Shown one piece after another: positions 30,626 through 42,512 of a DNA stretch of 64,000 bases (position 1 is the first letter of the stretch; each line of letters begins with the position of its first letter). Below the pieces are notes generated by a model that was not told the origin of the DNA, did no database searches, and worked only from the letters and a program-made list of their open reading frames with translations. The position numbers were made by a program, and so were the translations under genes. The DNA lies in the NCBI GenBank assembly GCA_039566865.1, contig CM076943.1:34976663-35040662 (forward strand). Reading direction: 5' to 3'. The DNA is from Aurelia coerulea. Lineage: Eukaryota; Cnidaria; Scyphozoa; Semaeostomeae; Ulmaridae.

Positions 30626-33600
30626 GCACATACATACATACATACATACATTTGCTATTTTTTAAAGCAGGTTGCCTATAAACGCAACTATAAAGCTGAT
30701 GTGGACCTGCTGTCTACTAAAATAGAATAAAACATTTTACAAAAAAAAGAAAAAAATTCTAATAGTTTTAAAGATCGTGTTTCAAATTTTAAAGTTAAAT
30801 ACTCTTACTAAAATATGAATTTTAAAGATTTAATAATAAATAAAATCCCTCTGTTTTTTCTGTATCAAACAGGCTTCTTTGTTAAATGAGACTGCATTTA
30901 AATGTTCCTTCATACTTTTCAACTGGTTCTTGAAAGTGTCTATTCCTTTGATACTTCTTAAGTTAATGGGTAATGTGTTCCATAACAACGGACCTCTCCA
31001 TCTTACCGACGTTCTTCCTATTTCTCTGGAGCATCTTGGTAACTCGAATGACAAGTTGTCTCTTGAGCGTGTCAATTTTCGACTGAAATGTCTTTCTAGC
31101 GCTTCGGGGGCTGTTTGCTGGTAAACTTTGTGCATGATACTCAATATCTTTCTTTTATATATATAATCAAGTCTGTCCCATTTGGCTAATCGTAGAATCT
31201 CTTCATCTGGAATGTCTCTGGGTAGCCTATGAATGATTCTTGCTGCTCGTACATGAATTCTCTCTAGATCTGCAGTATGAGCAGAAGAGCAGGTCCACCA
31301 AACAGTCATACCGTATGCTACAGCCGCGATGATTGTTTTAAAATAGATTTCTTCTTGAACATGTATTGGCAAGTACGACATTCTTTTCAATTGCCAAACC
31401 TTTGCACAATAAGACTTGATGACTTTCTTTACTTGTGTATTCCCTGTCAGTTTATTATCCAGCTCTATTCCAAGTAATGATGTTGTCTTTACATATTGTA
31501 TTATCTCATCGCCTATTCTTACTGGACGCAATGGTCCTACAAAATTGCGATTTGTTATGATTAAGACTTCCGACTTTCCAGTGTGTATCGTTAGTTGGTT
31601 TTCCTGACACCAATCATTCACTTGCTTTCCAATCATGTTTAATTTATCTACAACCTCCTCGATATTCTTTCCTGCATAGTAAAATGTAGTATCATCAGCA
31701 TATAAGTATGTTTTCCCTTGCGTGATTTTATCTGGAAGGTCATTTATATACATTGTAAACAACCTTGGTCCCAACAGCGACCCTTAAGGTACTCCAAATT
31801 TGATTACGCGATTGCTTGACTTTGTGCCATTAAGTTCAACATACTGTGATCGATTGCGTAAATAATCACAGAGGATGTCAAACATGTTACCATTAACACC
31901 ACACCCAAGTATCTTCTTCTTTAGTATATCATGGTTTATGGAATCAAAGGCTTTTCTAAAATCAATCAGGAGTGCTCCTACGGTTAGGCCTTCATCAATA
32001 GCTCTCTTCCATGATTCTGTCATATGAAGTAGTAAATATTCTGTTGATTTGCCTTCTTGGAAACCCCATTGTTTTGGGGTTTGAGCTCCATTTACTTTTA
32101 AGTGGCTGTCCAGATTTAGACAAATTTGTCCTTCCAGGATCTTCCCTGGTATACTCAAAAGTGACATTGGCCTGTAATTTTCTCTTTCAGTTTGCTTTCC
32201 CTTTTTGAAAGCACTTCTAAGTCTTGCTCTTTTCCACATATTTGGAAATTTTCCAGTCTCATAGCATTTGTTAAAAACCCCCTTGAGTCCTGGTATAACA
32301 GATTTACCCCCAGATCTAAGTTCTTTTCCTGATATCATGTCATTACCAATTGCTTTATTTGGTTTCAGGCTAAAAATTTGGTGCAATAGTTTTTCCTCCT
32401 TTACCTTAATCTCATCACAGATTGGAGTTATTCTGTTGATGAAACTATTTCCACACCTATTAGATTCACCAAATTTCTTGGCTAGATTTTCACCAACATC
32501 TGCAAAAAAGTTATTTAAGATTTCTACTTTCTCTGTATCTAATGTTTTAAGCATCCCATCATCATCTTTGAGGGCAACAATGTTTGCATTCTTTGTCTTT
32601 TTTCTTAACTTTCCAACTGTTTGCCAAAATTCTTTGGAGCTTGAGGCATTTGCAAACTGTTCTTTCCAGTAATTTGCTTCTGCTTTTCTAAGACTTTTGT
32701 TCACTTTGTTTCTCAACTCTTGATAGATTTTTCTAAGCCTGCTGTCTGTTCTATTTTGCTGCCACTGTACAAGTGCCTTGTATCTCTTATTCATTAACTT
32801 TTTTATCTCTCTGTCAATCCATGGATGTTTGTGTGTCATTACCTTTGCTCTTCTAGTTTTTGTAAACTCATCTAAGATGTCTTTATATAGCTTGTCCCAT
32901 GTGTAGCAAACATCATCAACATCATCAAAGATATTAGCTATCCAGAAAGGGGTCTGATCCAATAACTGCTTGAAACCTTCTTCATCAAATGCTTTCTTAA
33001 CCCTGACCTCCTTAAACTGTGCTTTTGGGTACTTTCTTTTGATATTCAAGGTGCAAAATATTAGTTTGTGGTCAGATATCCCAGGTTCAAAAACTCCATG
33101 CTTAGAAATTTTGTAATCATCTTTTACTATTATCAAGTCAATCAACGTTTCGGTGGTGTCTGATATACGTGTTGGCTCTTTTATTATGTTGGTCAGATCA
33201 TATGAATATAAAATTCTCTTTAATTTCTTTCCTGGGTGGTTTTCATTGCTCCTTTGCAGAAGGTCTGAATTCAAGTCCCCCATTAAAATCATATTTTTTC
33301 TTTTTGTCATGATTTTGCTGAGTATAGTTTGTAAATTTCCATAAAACTTGAAATCAGTTGGGGGTCTATACAGAGCTCCTAACAAGAATTTCTGTGACAT
33401 GATGTTAACCTCAATCCATGCACTCTCCACAGCCTTAAATTCCTCAATATCATTACTAAAGGGAACCACTGTTAGGTTATCTTTATAGTAGATTAAGCAG
33501 CCACATCCACCCTTTCCTTTTCTGTCTTGCCTCTCCATGCTGTACCCTGTAATAGATATTTCCTCATCCCTTATCTTTGAGTTCAGATGTGTTTCTGTAA

Positions 33601-34060
33601 TTGCAAAAATATCAAATTTTCATTCAACTAGGAGGAGCTCTATCTGTGAGAGCTTAGACAATAATCCATTTACATTAAGGTGCCCAATTTTTATTCCATG
33701 TTGCCCCATCTCGATCTTTAATTCCTCAAAAGTATTGCCATAAAAGCTGGTCTCTCTTTCTTCAATAATACTTTCCATAGTTGCTGTGCTTTCATTTTCG
33801 ATCAGGCTTATTTCCAAATTTGTAGCACACGAGGGGCATTCCCACTGTAAAGATGTTTCTTCCAGCATTTTCTTGTAATCATGCAAATATATATTCCCAC
33901 ATTTTGGGCCAATATGGCATCGTTTTTCACATCGATTACAATCAAGTGCATGGTGATTTTTAGCGACTGGCCTACCACAGGCAGAGCAAGGATTTCTGAT
34001 AGGTCCCGGATTTTGATGAATATCACCCGACATGATTATCTGAGATCGTATGGTCCCACG
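30626..34060 (-). mobile_element. LINE A2, nearly complete CR1/L2-type retrotransposon
   Basis: The element runs from about 34060 to a tail of ATGT repeats at 30628-30650. It has a single long ORF interrupted only by two stop codons. It is the best preserved member of the A family; copies A1 (3624-6052) and A3 (44.26-45.1 kb) are fragments. No target duplication was recognised, so the 5' boundary is approximate. Confidence 0.8.
30830..34033 (-). pseudogene. LINE A2 ORF: 2A-like start, PHD finger, endonuclease, reverse transcriptase
   Basis: About 1067 codons in one frame. Residues 2-11 are SGDIHQNPGP, like a 2A ribosome-skipping motif with His in place of Glu. A PHD-type finger follows (CSAC, CNRC, CHIG, WECPSC; about 17-68). 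The apurinic endonuclease begins at HLNVNGL (near 118) and has ITETHL, GGCGCLIYYK, LGALYRPP, MGDLNSDLL and GISDHKLIF. The RT has NYRPMSLLS, LIDFRKAFDSINH, FGVP-GSLLGPRLF, LYADDTTFYY and SLLGIELD. The C-terminus has WRGPLLWNTLP. An in-frame TGA sits near 33619 in the endonuclease and a TAA near 31785 replaces the Gln codon of GVPQG. No frameshift is needed. This suggests recent inactivation. Confidence 0.9.
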
Positions 34061-34089
34061 AAAGATTATGGTAGAACATAGACCTTCTC

Positions 34090-34925
34090 TCGACTTGAAA
34101 GTATCTCTAAAAAATCAAATGTATTCAGGAATTACTGGCTCGGCGTTGAGAATTCAACCTGGCCTGATTGACCTCATCGTCTCATCAGACTGGCCTTTGT
34201 CAGAAAATCGGAAAGCAAAGTAATTTTGAAGACGTTAATAAGAAAGAAGTTACCCAATTTTCATTCATTGAGACCAAGAAATACTGGATAAGCAAAATTC
34301 CACTTGCTCAATCCTGAACAAAACGAATTCGCAACGATAAAATGAAACTGTTTGCACAACAAATGACCAACACAGCCTGGACTGCGTTCTCGAAATAAAA
34401 GTTGACGAAGATGAAATGTACATCCATTCCAAAATCTAAGAAGAAATGGCGCGATAATAGTCTTGTCTCCAGTCTCCAAAAATAGAAAATGTTTCCATAA
34501 CAATCGTCGAATTAGACGAAGTACACTCTTTCTTTTTAAATAAGAAAAGAAACCACCATAAGAAACCACCCACCAAGAAACTGTAAGCTCAGTTTTTCGA
34601 AAATTAAGAAACTTTCGTAATCCGCAGCTTGATTTTCTTACGTCACTCAAGAGATTTTTGGCACTGCACATGTATTTTTATAAGAAACCGCTTATAAGAA
34701 ACTTTAGGCTCAATTTTTCGAAAGTTAAGAAAAACAACCCTACCTGAATTTAAAAAGCTAAGAAACTTAAGAAACTTAGTCCTGATTTTCGGCATCTTTA
34801 AACTGTTATTGGCATTTCTTGTGTCTTTTCCATGGCTTTGTATTGTAAAATGATTTTTGAATATGTCACAGATGTCTTTATCAATGCATTTCCGAACGAG
34901 TTTGCAAGCACGAATCTTGTTTGAA
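34090..34925. other. Non-coding stretch with a diverged 58-bp direct repeat
   Basis: No gene. Segments near 34559-34615 and 34681-34738 are direct repeats around TAAGAAAC and CTCA-TTTTTCGAAA. The word TTAAGAAAC is common nearby. Confidence 0.5.
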
Positions 34926-35887
34926 TTTTTTTTAATTCAATATAAAATTTTACAAACAAACTACTTCAAAGCACTACGTACGAGCTTCTTTACTACACTA
35001 CAAGGACGATACCACGGAGTGCAAGAGACCATGACAACTCTGCAGTCATTAACATAGAGAACGTGTAACTAAACTAAAATTAAATGTACAGCTACGAAAA
35101 ATGCACATGACCAATTTCTACCGATAAATACTAAGGTTCGTTTCACATTGTATGTCGAGCTAATTTTGGGAAATCAGGTCTAATTCACAAGAATGGGTGA
35201 ACTGGAGATTCGATTATCAAATTAGAATGGATTGTGCCCAATGAGTCAAACATACAATGGGAAACAAATTTACAGCAAAAAGAAAGAGAAGCAAAGGGAC
35301 TTGGGGACTATGAATTGTAAACAATCGCATATACTGTGAATTTCCTTAGTTAAATCGACCAGTTTGGTGAATGAACTTTAGGGTCAGTTCAAGTACATGT
35401 TTATTAACGTCGCTAGAAAGGTCTTTATCACCATACAATAAAAGTTGTATCAGAGCGCTGTTTGAAAGACTGTTGATTTGAACAAATGGTCGCAATACTA
35501 CCGAAATTCCAGCGAGAAGATCTCGTCGATGGATGTCAAATGAAGGGCAAGACAGCAAAAAGTGCTCCGTATCTTCAATGCCGTCATTTGTAGGGCACAT
35601 TGGGTGTAATTGGGTTCTTTTCTTTAAAGTGTCCTTAAAGTTGTGCTTAAATTTGTGAAAATTTAATTTACTGAGACCGACTCTTATTTGGGAAAGATAT
35701 GATAAACCTATTGGGTCATGAATTCCAAAGACAGATTTTGCCGGGGGACGAATTATTGATAGAAGCTTTGACTTAAAAGCAGCAATGGACGGTGGAACCC
35801 TAATCCCAGGATCGAGTTTTTTCCATTCAGAAATGCAGTTAGGATAGAAAACTAGATTTAAATTGTTCAGTTCTTGCCCATATTCGC
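34926..35887 (-). pseudogene. LINE B2 C-terminal domain and 3' untranslated region
   Basis: Coding reads from the insertion site of the Mutator-like element: WARTEQFKSSFL, then after a frameshift EWKKLDPGIRVPPSIAAFKS, SVFGIHDPIGLSYLSQIRVG, HKFKHNFKDT and the zinc-knuckle MCPTNDGIEDTEHFLLSC, ending HQTGRFN at 35346. The untranslated region continues to a T/A-rich end at about 34926. A second copy of this 3' end lies at 62330-62765 on the plus strand. It belongs with the coding part at 38288-40850; the 2.4-kb element between is an insertion. Confidence 0.85.
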
Positions 35888-38278
35888 AACACAGCGAAAA
35901 AATGCAAAACGAGGCTAGGAGCGAACCTTCCGCAAAAGAAAAATTAATGGCGGACCGGATTAGAGCCGCCGGATGCCAGTCTCTGGTTTTGGCACCCGAT
36001 CGCTGTTTGCGCGCCTGATTCAAATCAAAATAGTCTCGTGGGAGGTTGGCGAAGCTGCCAGAGCAGAAGATCTCCAAAGATTTATCAAAGAAGCTTCAGG
36101 AAATGCATCAGTTGCTGTTACCAAAAAGGATCAATTTTGTCCAATAATAATGATTTATTCAAAGCGAAATAAAGAGAAAACTGGTCCTGGCCCTACGGTC
36201 TAACTTCGTGGAACAAAACTTCAGGATACAACAAACATGGTGGACAAGGTAGGATATCTGGGAAAATTTGCAAACTATTTGTAAATTCCTGGTACTTTGC
36301 TCAAGTCGCAATATCTCTATTTTCCTGCAACAGTACCACTCCCTCTTCAAATTAGCATTACTCCATCAGTTTTTGGAATTAAAGGCTGAGAATAGTTCGA
36401 GAAAACAGTGAAAAGACCCCTTATTTGATTTTTATTTCTGGATTAAATAATTTCTCTCCCGTTGAAAATATTTGTGGAAAAGTAGCAGATAAACGTTTTT
36501 ATGCCTGAAATTCCAGCCCCTCGACTAGCCCCAGGGAAATTGTTGTAAAAGCAAATCCACTCCTGGCCCTACGAAGAAACTTCATAATTTTGCAGTTAAC
36601 ATGTTGGTTAACATGGCAGTGTACTGAGATTATCCAGGAAAATTTGCAAATTGTGTTATTTTCGTTTTTGAAAAATTACATTTCTGACGGTAATTTCCCT
36701 CATAAACAATGGCCTATGGGCCTAGGCACTGCTTTGTTTTGAACTGAATAATTCAAGTAGGCTTGTTTATGTTATCTTCAAAGAATGAAGAGCAAGATGA
36801 AGGGTGGAAACTGATTATCACATCACATGTTATGAATGAAAATAAAGTTTCCTGCTAATTTTAAGCAATTGTTTGACAAAAAGAAGCGTTTTAATCAAAA
36901 CACTGACCCAATTGTTGTTTTTAGTTGATCTTAAGTGCACAGCTGCAAACTTCAACTATTATATACAGTATTTGTACTTAAATTTTTCTTGTTTCCTGTG
37001 CATTAAACAGAACTTATTTGAGAAGTAGAAGATAGGAAACAAATAATCATTCCATTTGATATATTTACATACAAATATTTTACCTTATTTCCTTTATTTT
37101 GCATTATTTTTCATGAATGCATATTTGAAATGAGAAGAGGAGATCCTGCATCCTCAAAAGAAATGTCAGTACAGGATTTGGAAATCAGTCATAACAGCAT
37201 TTTTAGTGCTCAGCATTTTTTAGAAGGAACTAGAATTTCCAGTTGCACCAGTTGGATGATATTCCCATGTAAAATTTTGGGGGACTTGCATCTTCAACTG
37301 TATATCTTCAATGTGGTTTGCATCTTTGATTACAGACAACAACAATGATCTGCTCCATCTTGCCTGTGATGGCTAATTACAGTTGCTGTTTTGACAACAG
37401 ACAGCTTCCCAAGAGGATGGCTCTTGAATGGAACCAGTAAAACAATCTAAAATCATCACATTTTTCTCAGATTATTTTGACTTTGTTAAAGTCACAATCT
37501 ATTAATTTCAGTTACCAGCAAACATTTATCAAAGTAGAGGTAGAGACACAAGGAAGTATTTCTTTCAGAAAGGCAGCTTGTTATTTACAAACTATCAGTG
37601 CAGAAAAGTGATAATTTGTGAAACTTTATTTCCTTGAATGAGCACCTTCCCTTTGCATGGCTGTCCTGTCCCCAGAATTAAGGGGGATATGAAGCCACCC
37701 AGGGGGTGTACTCTGGTATATCTAGGATATGGATGCTCAAGTTACTTTTTGGGTCTAACATTTGGGCAAAGGCTATTTTTGAGTTAGTCATTTGGAAAAA
37801 TATTTTTTGGGTCAATTTTTATGCCAGAAATTATTGTTTTGGATTGATTTTTTGTACCCCTTGAGCATCCCTATTCTACTTATACCACAGCAGCAAAAAT
37901 TAAGAGCAGCAAGAACATCTCTGAATCTGAACTGAAGGGAAGGGAAGAGGATATGTTCGCATAAGCATGTTTCGTGTTCTTTCAGTATTATGGTTGTTGA
38001 AAAAAGTGCGAGGTGTGTGCATTTAGTAGGCTTTGAAAAAAGTGCTTTGCTCATTTCAGTTTCATTGCTTTGCAGTTATTTCTTCTTTGTCTGGACTAAC
38101 AAGTAACCAAATTTTTATGTGGCCTCTAGGATCTATTCATGAAAGAAGCATATCCAGTATCAAAGCGCGTGTCGCGTTGTCCGCTTTAGGCCGTGCCGCA
38201 ATTTTCCGGTTTTGAAAGCCAAAGCTCACCGTTTAGCCATTATGGCCTCGTTTTCGTTTTGCATTTTTTCGCTGTGTT
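35888..38278. mobile_element. Mutator-like non-autonomous element, 9-bp target duplication
   Basis: Flanked by the 9-bp direct repeat CATATTCGC (35879-35887 and 38279-38287). The termini are inverted repeats that start AACACAGCGAAAAAATGCAA and stay identical for 25 bases. Removing the element and one repeat restores the LINE B2 reading GVIGRIWARTEQF. A 9-bp duplication points to Mutator-like elements; Merlin-type (8-9 bp) is an alternative. Nothing in the interior resembles a transposase. The GC-rich end segments and short open frames (for example 35973-36203, with AEDLQRFIKEASGN) are not recognised; captured host sequence is possible but unproven. Confidence 0.85.
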
Positions 38279-38287
38279 CATATTCGC

Positions 38288-40860
38288 CCAATAACACCCT
38301 GATTGAGAAGAGAGTATTGCGACTGATGAAGTAGTGGGATTGGCTCCTTTGTATACAAGGGAATGAGATTATTCATGATCTTATAGAACAACGTCATCCG
38401 TCTACTCCACCTACGGGAGCTTAGTGACTCCCAGCCAAGCTCTGCATAGATTTTTTCGCGCGATGTCCCCCTCCATGTTCCTGATACAGCTAGTGCAGCA
38501 GAATACTGAACAGACTCTAGTTTTTCCATTAAGTTAGGCAAAAGGATGTTTTGACTGAATTCACATACTTTAGCTGGAGTATGATAAATAACATCCCCAT
38601 AGTCCAGGTGGGGGCGCAAATAAAGCTTATACAGTTCGTTTAGGGTATGTCTAGGCAAATATTTGGAGAGATACTTTAGCAAGCCAATGCCCTTCCTCGT
38701 TTTAGAGATAGCGGATTTAGTATGAGCTGAAAAAGAAAGCTTCGAGTCCAGGATGATACCTAGATATTTATGTGCATCTAGTTTCTTCACGGGTACGTTG
38801 TTAAAGAGTAGAACGGGGTGATCCACTTCATGTCTTTTCTAAGAAAGCACTAATTCGACGGCTCGTTTTTGCGGATCAGGATTAAATGACATCCTCCAAT
38901 CATTGGCCCACAGGCTTATCAATTCAAGATCATGGTTCATGTCCTCGGCAGCTGCATTTGGTTCTTGAACAACCGTAAACAAGGATGTATCATCGGCAAA
39001 AAGCCTTACATTACATTTCAGGTCAGCAGTGAGATCGTTGATATACACAAGAAAAAGCAAAGGTCCTAGTATAGAACCCAATTCAAGTTCAAAACAGTTC
39101 GTTGTTTTCGATCCTTAAGAAAACTTTGTATGAGAGAAAGAAGCTGTCCGGAAACGCCACATCGTTTTAGCTTATAAATGAGACCTTTATGCCATACCCT
39201 GTCGAATGCTTTTGAAATATCAAGATACACAGAACGAACGTCGAGAGGGGGATTGCAGTCGAATGCTTTGAAGATCGTGTGCGTTATGGAAATTAATTGG
39301 TTGATTGTTGAGTCACCCGGACGAAAACCTGATTGGTTGGGGTTAAGTAAGTCGCACGAAACAAGATGTGAGTATAAGGAGTCATAGACAAGTTTTTCAA
39401 GCATCTTCCCAAAAATTGGTAGAAGAGAAATGGGACGGTAGTTACCCTTTAAATTTTTTTCATTTTTCTTATGAACCGGGACTGCATTTGCACACTTCCA
39501 TATTTCGGGAAATACACCACGCCTCAAGCAGTTCGTAAAAATTATCTTCAGATGAATCACTAATGAAGCATCGCTTAATTTTACCATTCTTATAGATATT
39601 TCATCCCAGCCATGTGCTTTATTAGGATTGAGGGATCTTATGATATTCAGAATTGTTTCTTCGGAGATGGGAAAATCACTTATCAAAGTAGAACTTCCTG
39701 CGGTATCCTGTGGTATTTCATTACCTGTGTCAATCGTCGTACATTGGAGAATGAAATAGTCATTAAATAACTGTGCTTTTTCTGTAAAATGCGTTATGAA
39801 TAAACCATTCTCTAACAGAGGAGGTATAATGGGAATCTTTGCCTTATTCAGAACAGTATTGATTAAGGTCCAATAGGTTTTGCTGGATGTCCCTGGATTT
39901 GCTAGAGTTTGCCCAGTCTTACGGAGGTAATTTTTTTTACATCCTCAATCATTTTTGCACCTTCAGATATCATCTTTTGTATTCCTTCAAGCTTGTTTTC
40001 TGGTCGACCGTTCCTCACAAAGTTTTTATAAGCATGATTCTTTTTCCTCAGAAATTTTCTTACAGCTTGTGTTATCCAGGGTGCTTGGCGAGGTTTAATC
40101 GTTTTAATTTGGTTTGGAATGAAGTTAGAATAAATATTCAAAAGGACTTCATTGAGTAACTTAACCTGCTCGTTAGGGCATGTGATTTTGTCAAGATGCT
40201 CACGCCATCTAAACATTTCGATACTTTTCATGATGGCAACAAAATCTGCTTTATCATAATGCCAAATCCTCCGGGTGTAAGGAGGTAATGATATATTTGA
40301 AACAGAAAGTTTTCCATAAATGATTTGATGATGACAGTGCTCATGTAATGACGGATGAACACCAAAGTCAGTAATGAGGTTAGGCTGATCAGTAAAAATG
40401 AGATCAATGCAAGATTTGGAATCACCCATAAGGTGAGTTGGCTCTGAAATCAGCTGATGAAGACCAATGTCAGCTGTTATTGGCTCAAATAGTTTTCCTT
40501 CGTTATTTTCAATATCGTTTTCCCACCATTGAGTTGATCGACAATTGAAATCACCAGTAATGATAACGCAGAAAGGATTTTGGATTTTCAGCATGCATCT
40601 TGGAGAGCATCAGCTCAAAATTTATTGTGAAGTTGTCAAATTCACTCTGGCCCTGACTTGGACTCCTATAGACTACCACAAAAAAGTATTTTTTCCTATT
40701 TAATTGGATCTCGCACGCAACGCACTCAGAGAGAGTCACCAAATCTGAACGATTTTTAGAAGGAAGGGAATCCTTAACGTATAACCCAACACCACCTCTT
40801 TTCACATTTTGAGGATGGGTATCTTTTGAGGATGGTTATCTTGTTTGCATTCATAACACC
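38288..40860 (-). pseudogene. LINE B2 endonuclease and reverse transcriptase
   Basis: Reads from about 40860: endonuclease pieces VKRGGVGLYVKDSLPS, FVVVYRSPSQG, then after a frameshift ITGDFNCRSTQWW and EPTHLMGDSKSCIDLIF, and a linker with RQAPWITQAVRKFLRKK. The RT part has LNPNKAHGWDEISIRM, NYRPISLLPIFGKMLEKL, NQSGFRPGDSTINQL, YLDISKAFDRVWHKGLI. Around 39080 a deletion removes most of the GVPQG motif and shifts the frame. It resumes with GSILGPLLFLVYIND, the catalytic LFADDTSLF, KYLGIILDSKLSFSAH, PHLDYGDVIYH and WRGTSREKIYAELGWE. CR1-type, jockey superfamily. It is non-functional because of several frame breaks and the Mutator-like insertion. Confidence 0.85.
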
Positions 40861-40914
40861 TAACACCTTTAGCCTGGAATTACAGAGAGTTGGTGGCTCT
40901 ACGTAGCAGGTTCA

Positions 40915-40985
40915 GTTCAGCAGGGCGAGGACTCGAACCAACGACCTTCAGATCAGTAGTCAAGCGAGTTACCACTGCGCCATCC
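40915..40985 (-). repeat. tRNA-derived SINE head
   Basis: On the minus strand GGGGATGGCGCAGTGGTAAC holds an A-box-like block and GGTTCGAGTCC a B-box. The acceptor arms do not pair fully, so this is a SINE or tRNA relic and not a tRNA gene. Confidence 0.6.
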
Positions 40986-41057
40986 CCTCTAAGCCGGCAT
41001 ATCGGTCATATGCGGACTTTTGTGTTCAAATATGATAAATGAATGCCTTCAAGTTTC

Positions 41058-41218
41058 GGAACATTTATTTTGGGAAATTTTCGACAAATGGAAAAAGTGT
41101 GACATGAGTGAATTTCGAACTCGTGACCTCCTGCTATTTAGGCAAGTGCTCTACCGACTGAGCTATCCCAACACAGGCTGATACAGCAAGCCTTTTTCAT
41201 GGATATCCAGATCAGTGT
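41058..41218 (-). repeat. tRNA-derived SINE, inverted copy 1
   Basis: Contains the A-box block TAGCTCAGTCGGTAGAGC and the B-box-like GAGTTCGAA on the minus strand. About 160 bases match the copy at 41310-41470 in the opposite orientation; the spacer is about 90 bases. The 3' part beyond the tRNA-like block lacks acceptor pairing. Confidence 0.7.
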
Positions 41219-41309
41219 GGTGTGATGTTAAGGGAAAAGTGTGATGTTAGGCTGACGTAATTCTATCAGGGTTGCATCGAGGGCATTTAACCGAGGGCAT
41301 TGAGCCAGG

Positions 41310-41470
41310 CACTGATCATCTGGATACCGATGAAATGGGCTTGCTGCATAAGACTGTGTCGGGATAGCTCAGTCGGTAGAGCGCTTGCCTAGATAGCAGT
41401 AGGTCTTGAGTTCGAAATTCGCTCATGTCAAACTTTTTCCATTTTTCCATTGATCGAAAATTTACCAAAA
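41310..41470 (+). repeat. tRNA-derived SINE, inverted copy 2
   Basis: Plus-strand partner of copy 1, with GGGATAGCTCAGTCGGTAGA and GAGTTCGAA. The pair could fold into a long hairpin. The similarity extends well outside the tRNA-like part in both directions, so they are copies of one SINE family. Confidence 0.7.
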
Positions 41471-42045
41471 TATCTTTCGAAAATAACAAAGCGAATTGCA
41501 TTTCAGAATAATAGATTTCACACCTCTGAATGCATTCAATCAAATTAAAATAAGCAGAGAAGGAGGAGAATTATGGCTGGTCTTACAGAAGGTGTGATTC
41601 TTGAGACTGTCAAATCGCTTCAGAATACACCTTTGTTTTGATTTGAATCTCCCTGGTCGATTTACTCAAATAAAGCACAAAATCTTCGATAGATCACAAT
41701 CTACCTCTGAAGCTTGTTCGAAACACACCGGCATGATCTCATCTCAACAGTTTGACATACCAGGATATTGTCAATAAATGTCTACGCCCTAGCTTTTTTC
41801 TATGATCTGAACCATCATATTACAGTAAACGGGATAACTTTTGACATCAGATGCTTATCTAAATGTTTCTTACGTAAGCTCTTGTATCATTTACTAATTG
41901 ATCTACAAAATAGAATATACCATACCTCTTATGGGTATACACGCATGCGAGGCAATGACTCAATGGAATACTAAATTTTTTCTAATCAGTCAAACAACAG
42001 TAGCTGCAGCAACAGCTTCAAATAATGCGGATTATGCGCGTGCGG
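41471..42045. other. Non-coding stretch
   Basis: No gene or repeat recognised. Confidence 0.45.
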
Positions 42046-42305
42046 GTTTTTTTTTTCTTTTTTTATAATCATTTAAAATGTTACAATATATGTTACATCT
42101 ACATCCTACCATAATTTCTAATTACTTTACAGACTATACAACACTACAGGGACGGGACCACAAGGAGCAAAAGACAATGACTACCCCGTGGACATTAACA
42201 TAAAGACATGCAAAAAATAGCAACTAAATAAACAACTATAAAAAGCTACAAATACGATAAATTACTGATATATACTAGAATCCGTTTCACATTGGGTGTC
42301 AGGCC
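42046..42305 (-). mobile_element. LINE B-type 3' untranslated fragment
   Basis: Begins on the plus strand with a run of T (an A-rich tail on the minus strand). It resembles the 3' part of LINE B2 at 34930-35160: shared blocks include ACACTAC-GGGACG-ACCAC and CGTTTCACATTG. No coding part remains. Confidence 0.55.
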
Positions 42306-42512
42306 AGCATATTAGTATGATGCTAAGCAATAGGAACCCCGGACGAGAGAACAACAACGACAGCAGTTGCAGCGCGTACGGGTTGTTCCCAACAGAATCA
42401 TACGTTGGGCAAATCCGTAGACCCCATTGGCATTGCCCCGTTTTGCACAAAAGCGGCGAGAAAAACATCCATTTTGTGAAGTGTTCCCATTGATCCTCAC
42501 AAAATTAAGCAG

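Noticed and set aside
41357..41430. A tRNA gene (GGGATAGCTCAGTCGG...)
   Set aside because: A- and B-box-like blocks are present but the acceptor stem does not close and a second copy shares long flanks, so it is a SINE.
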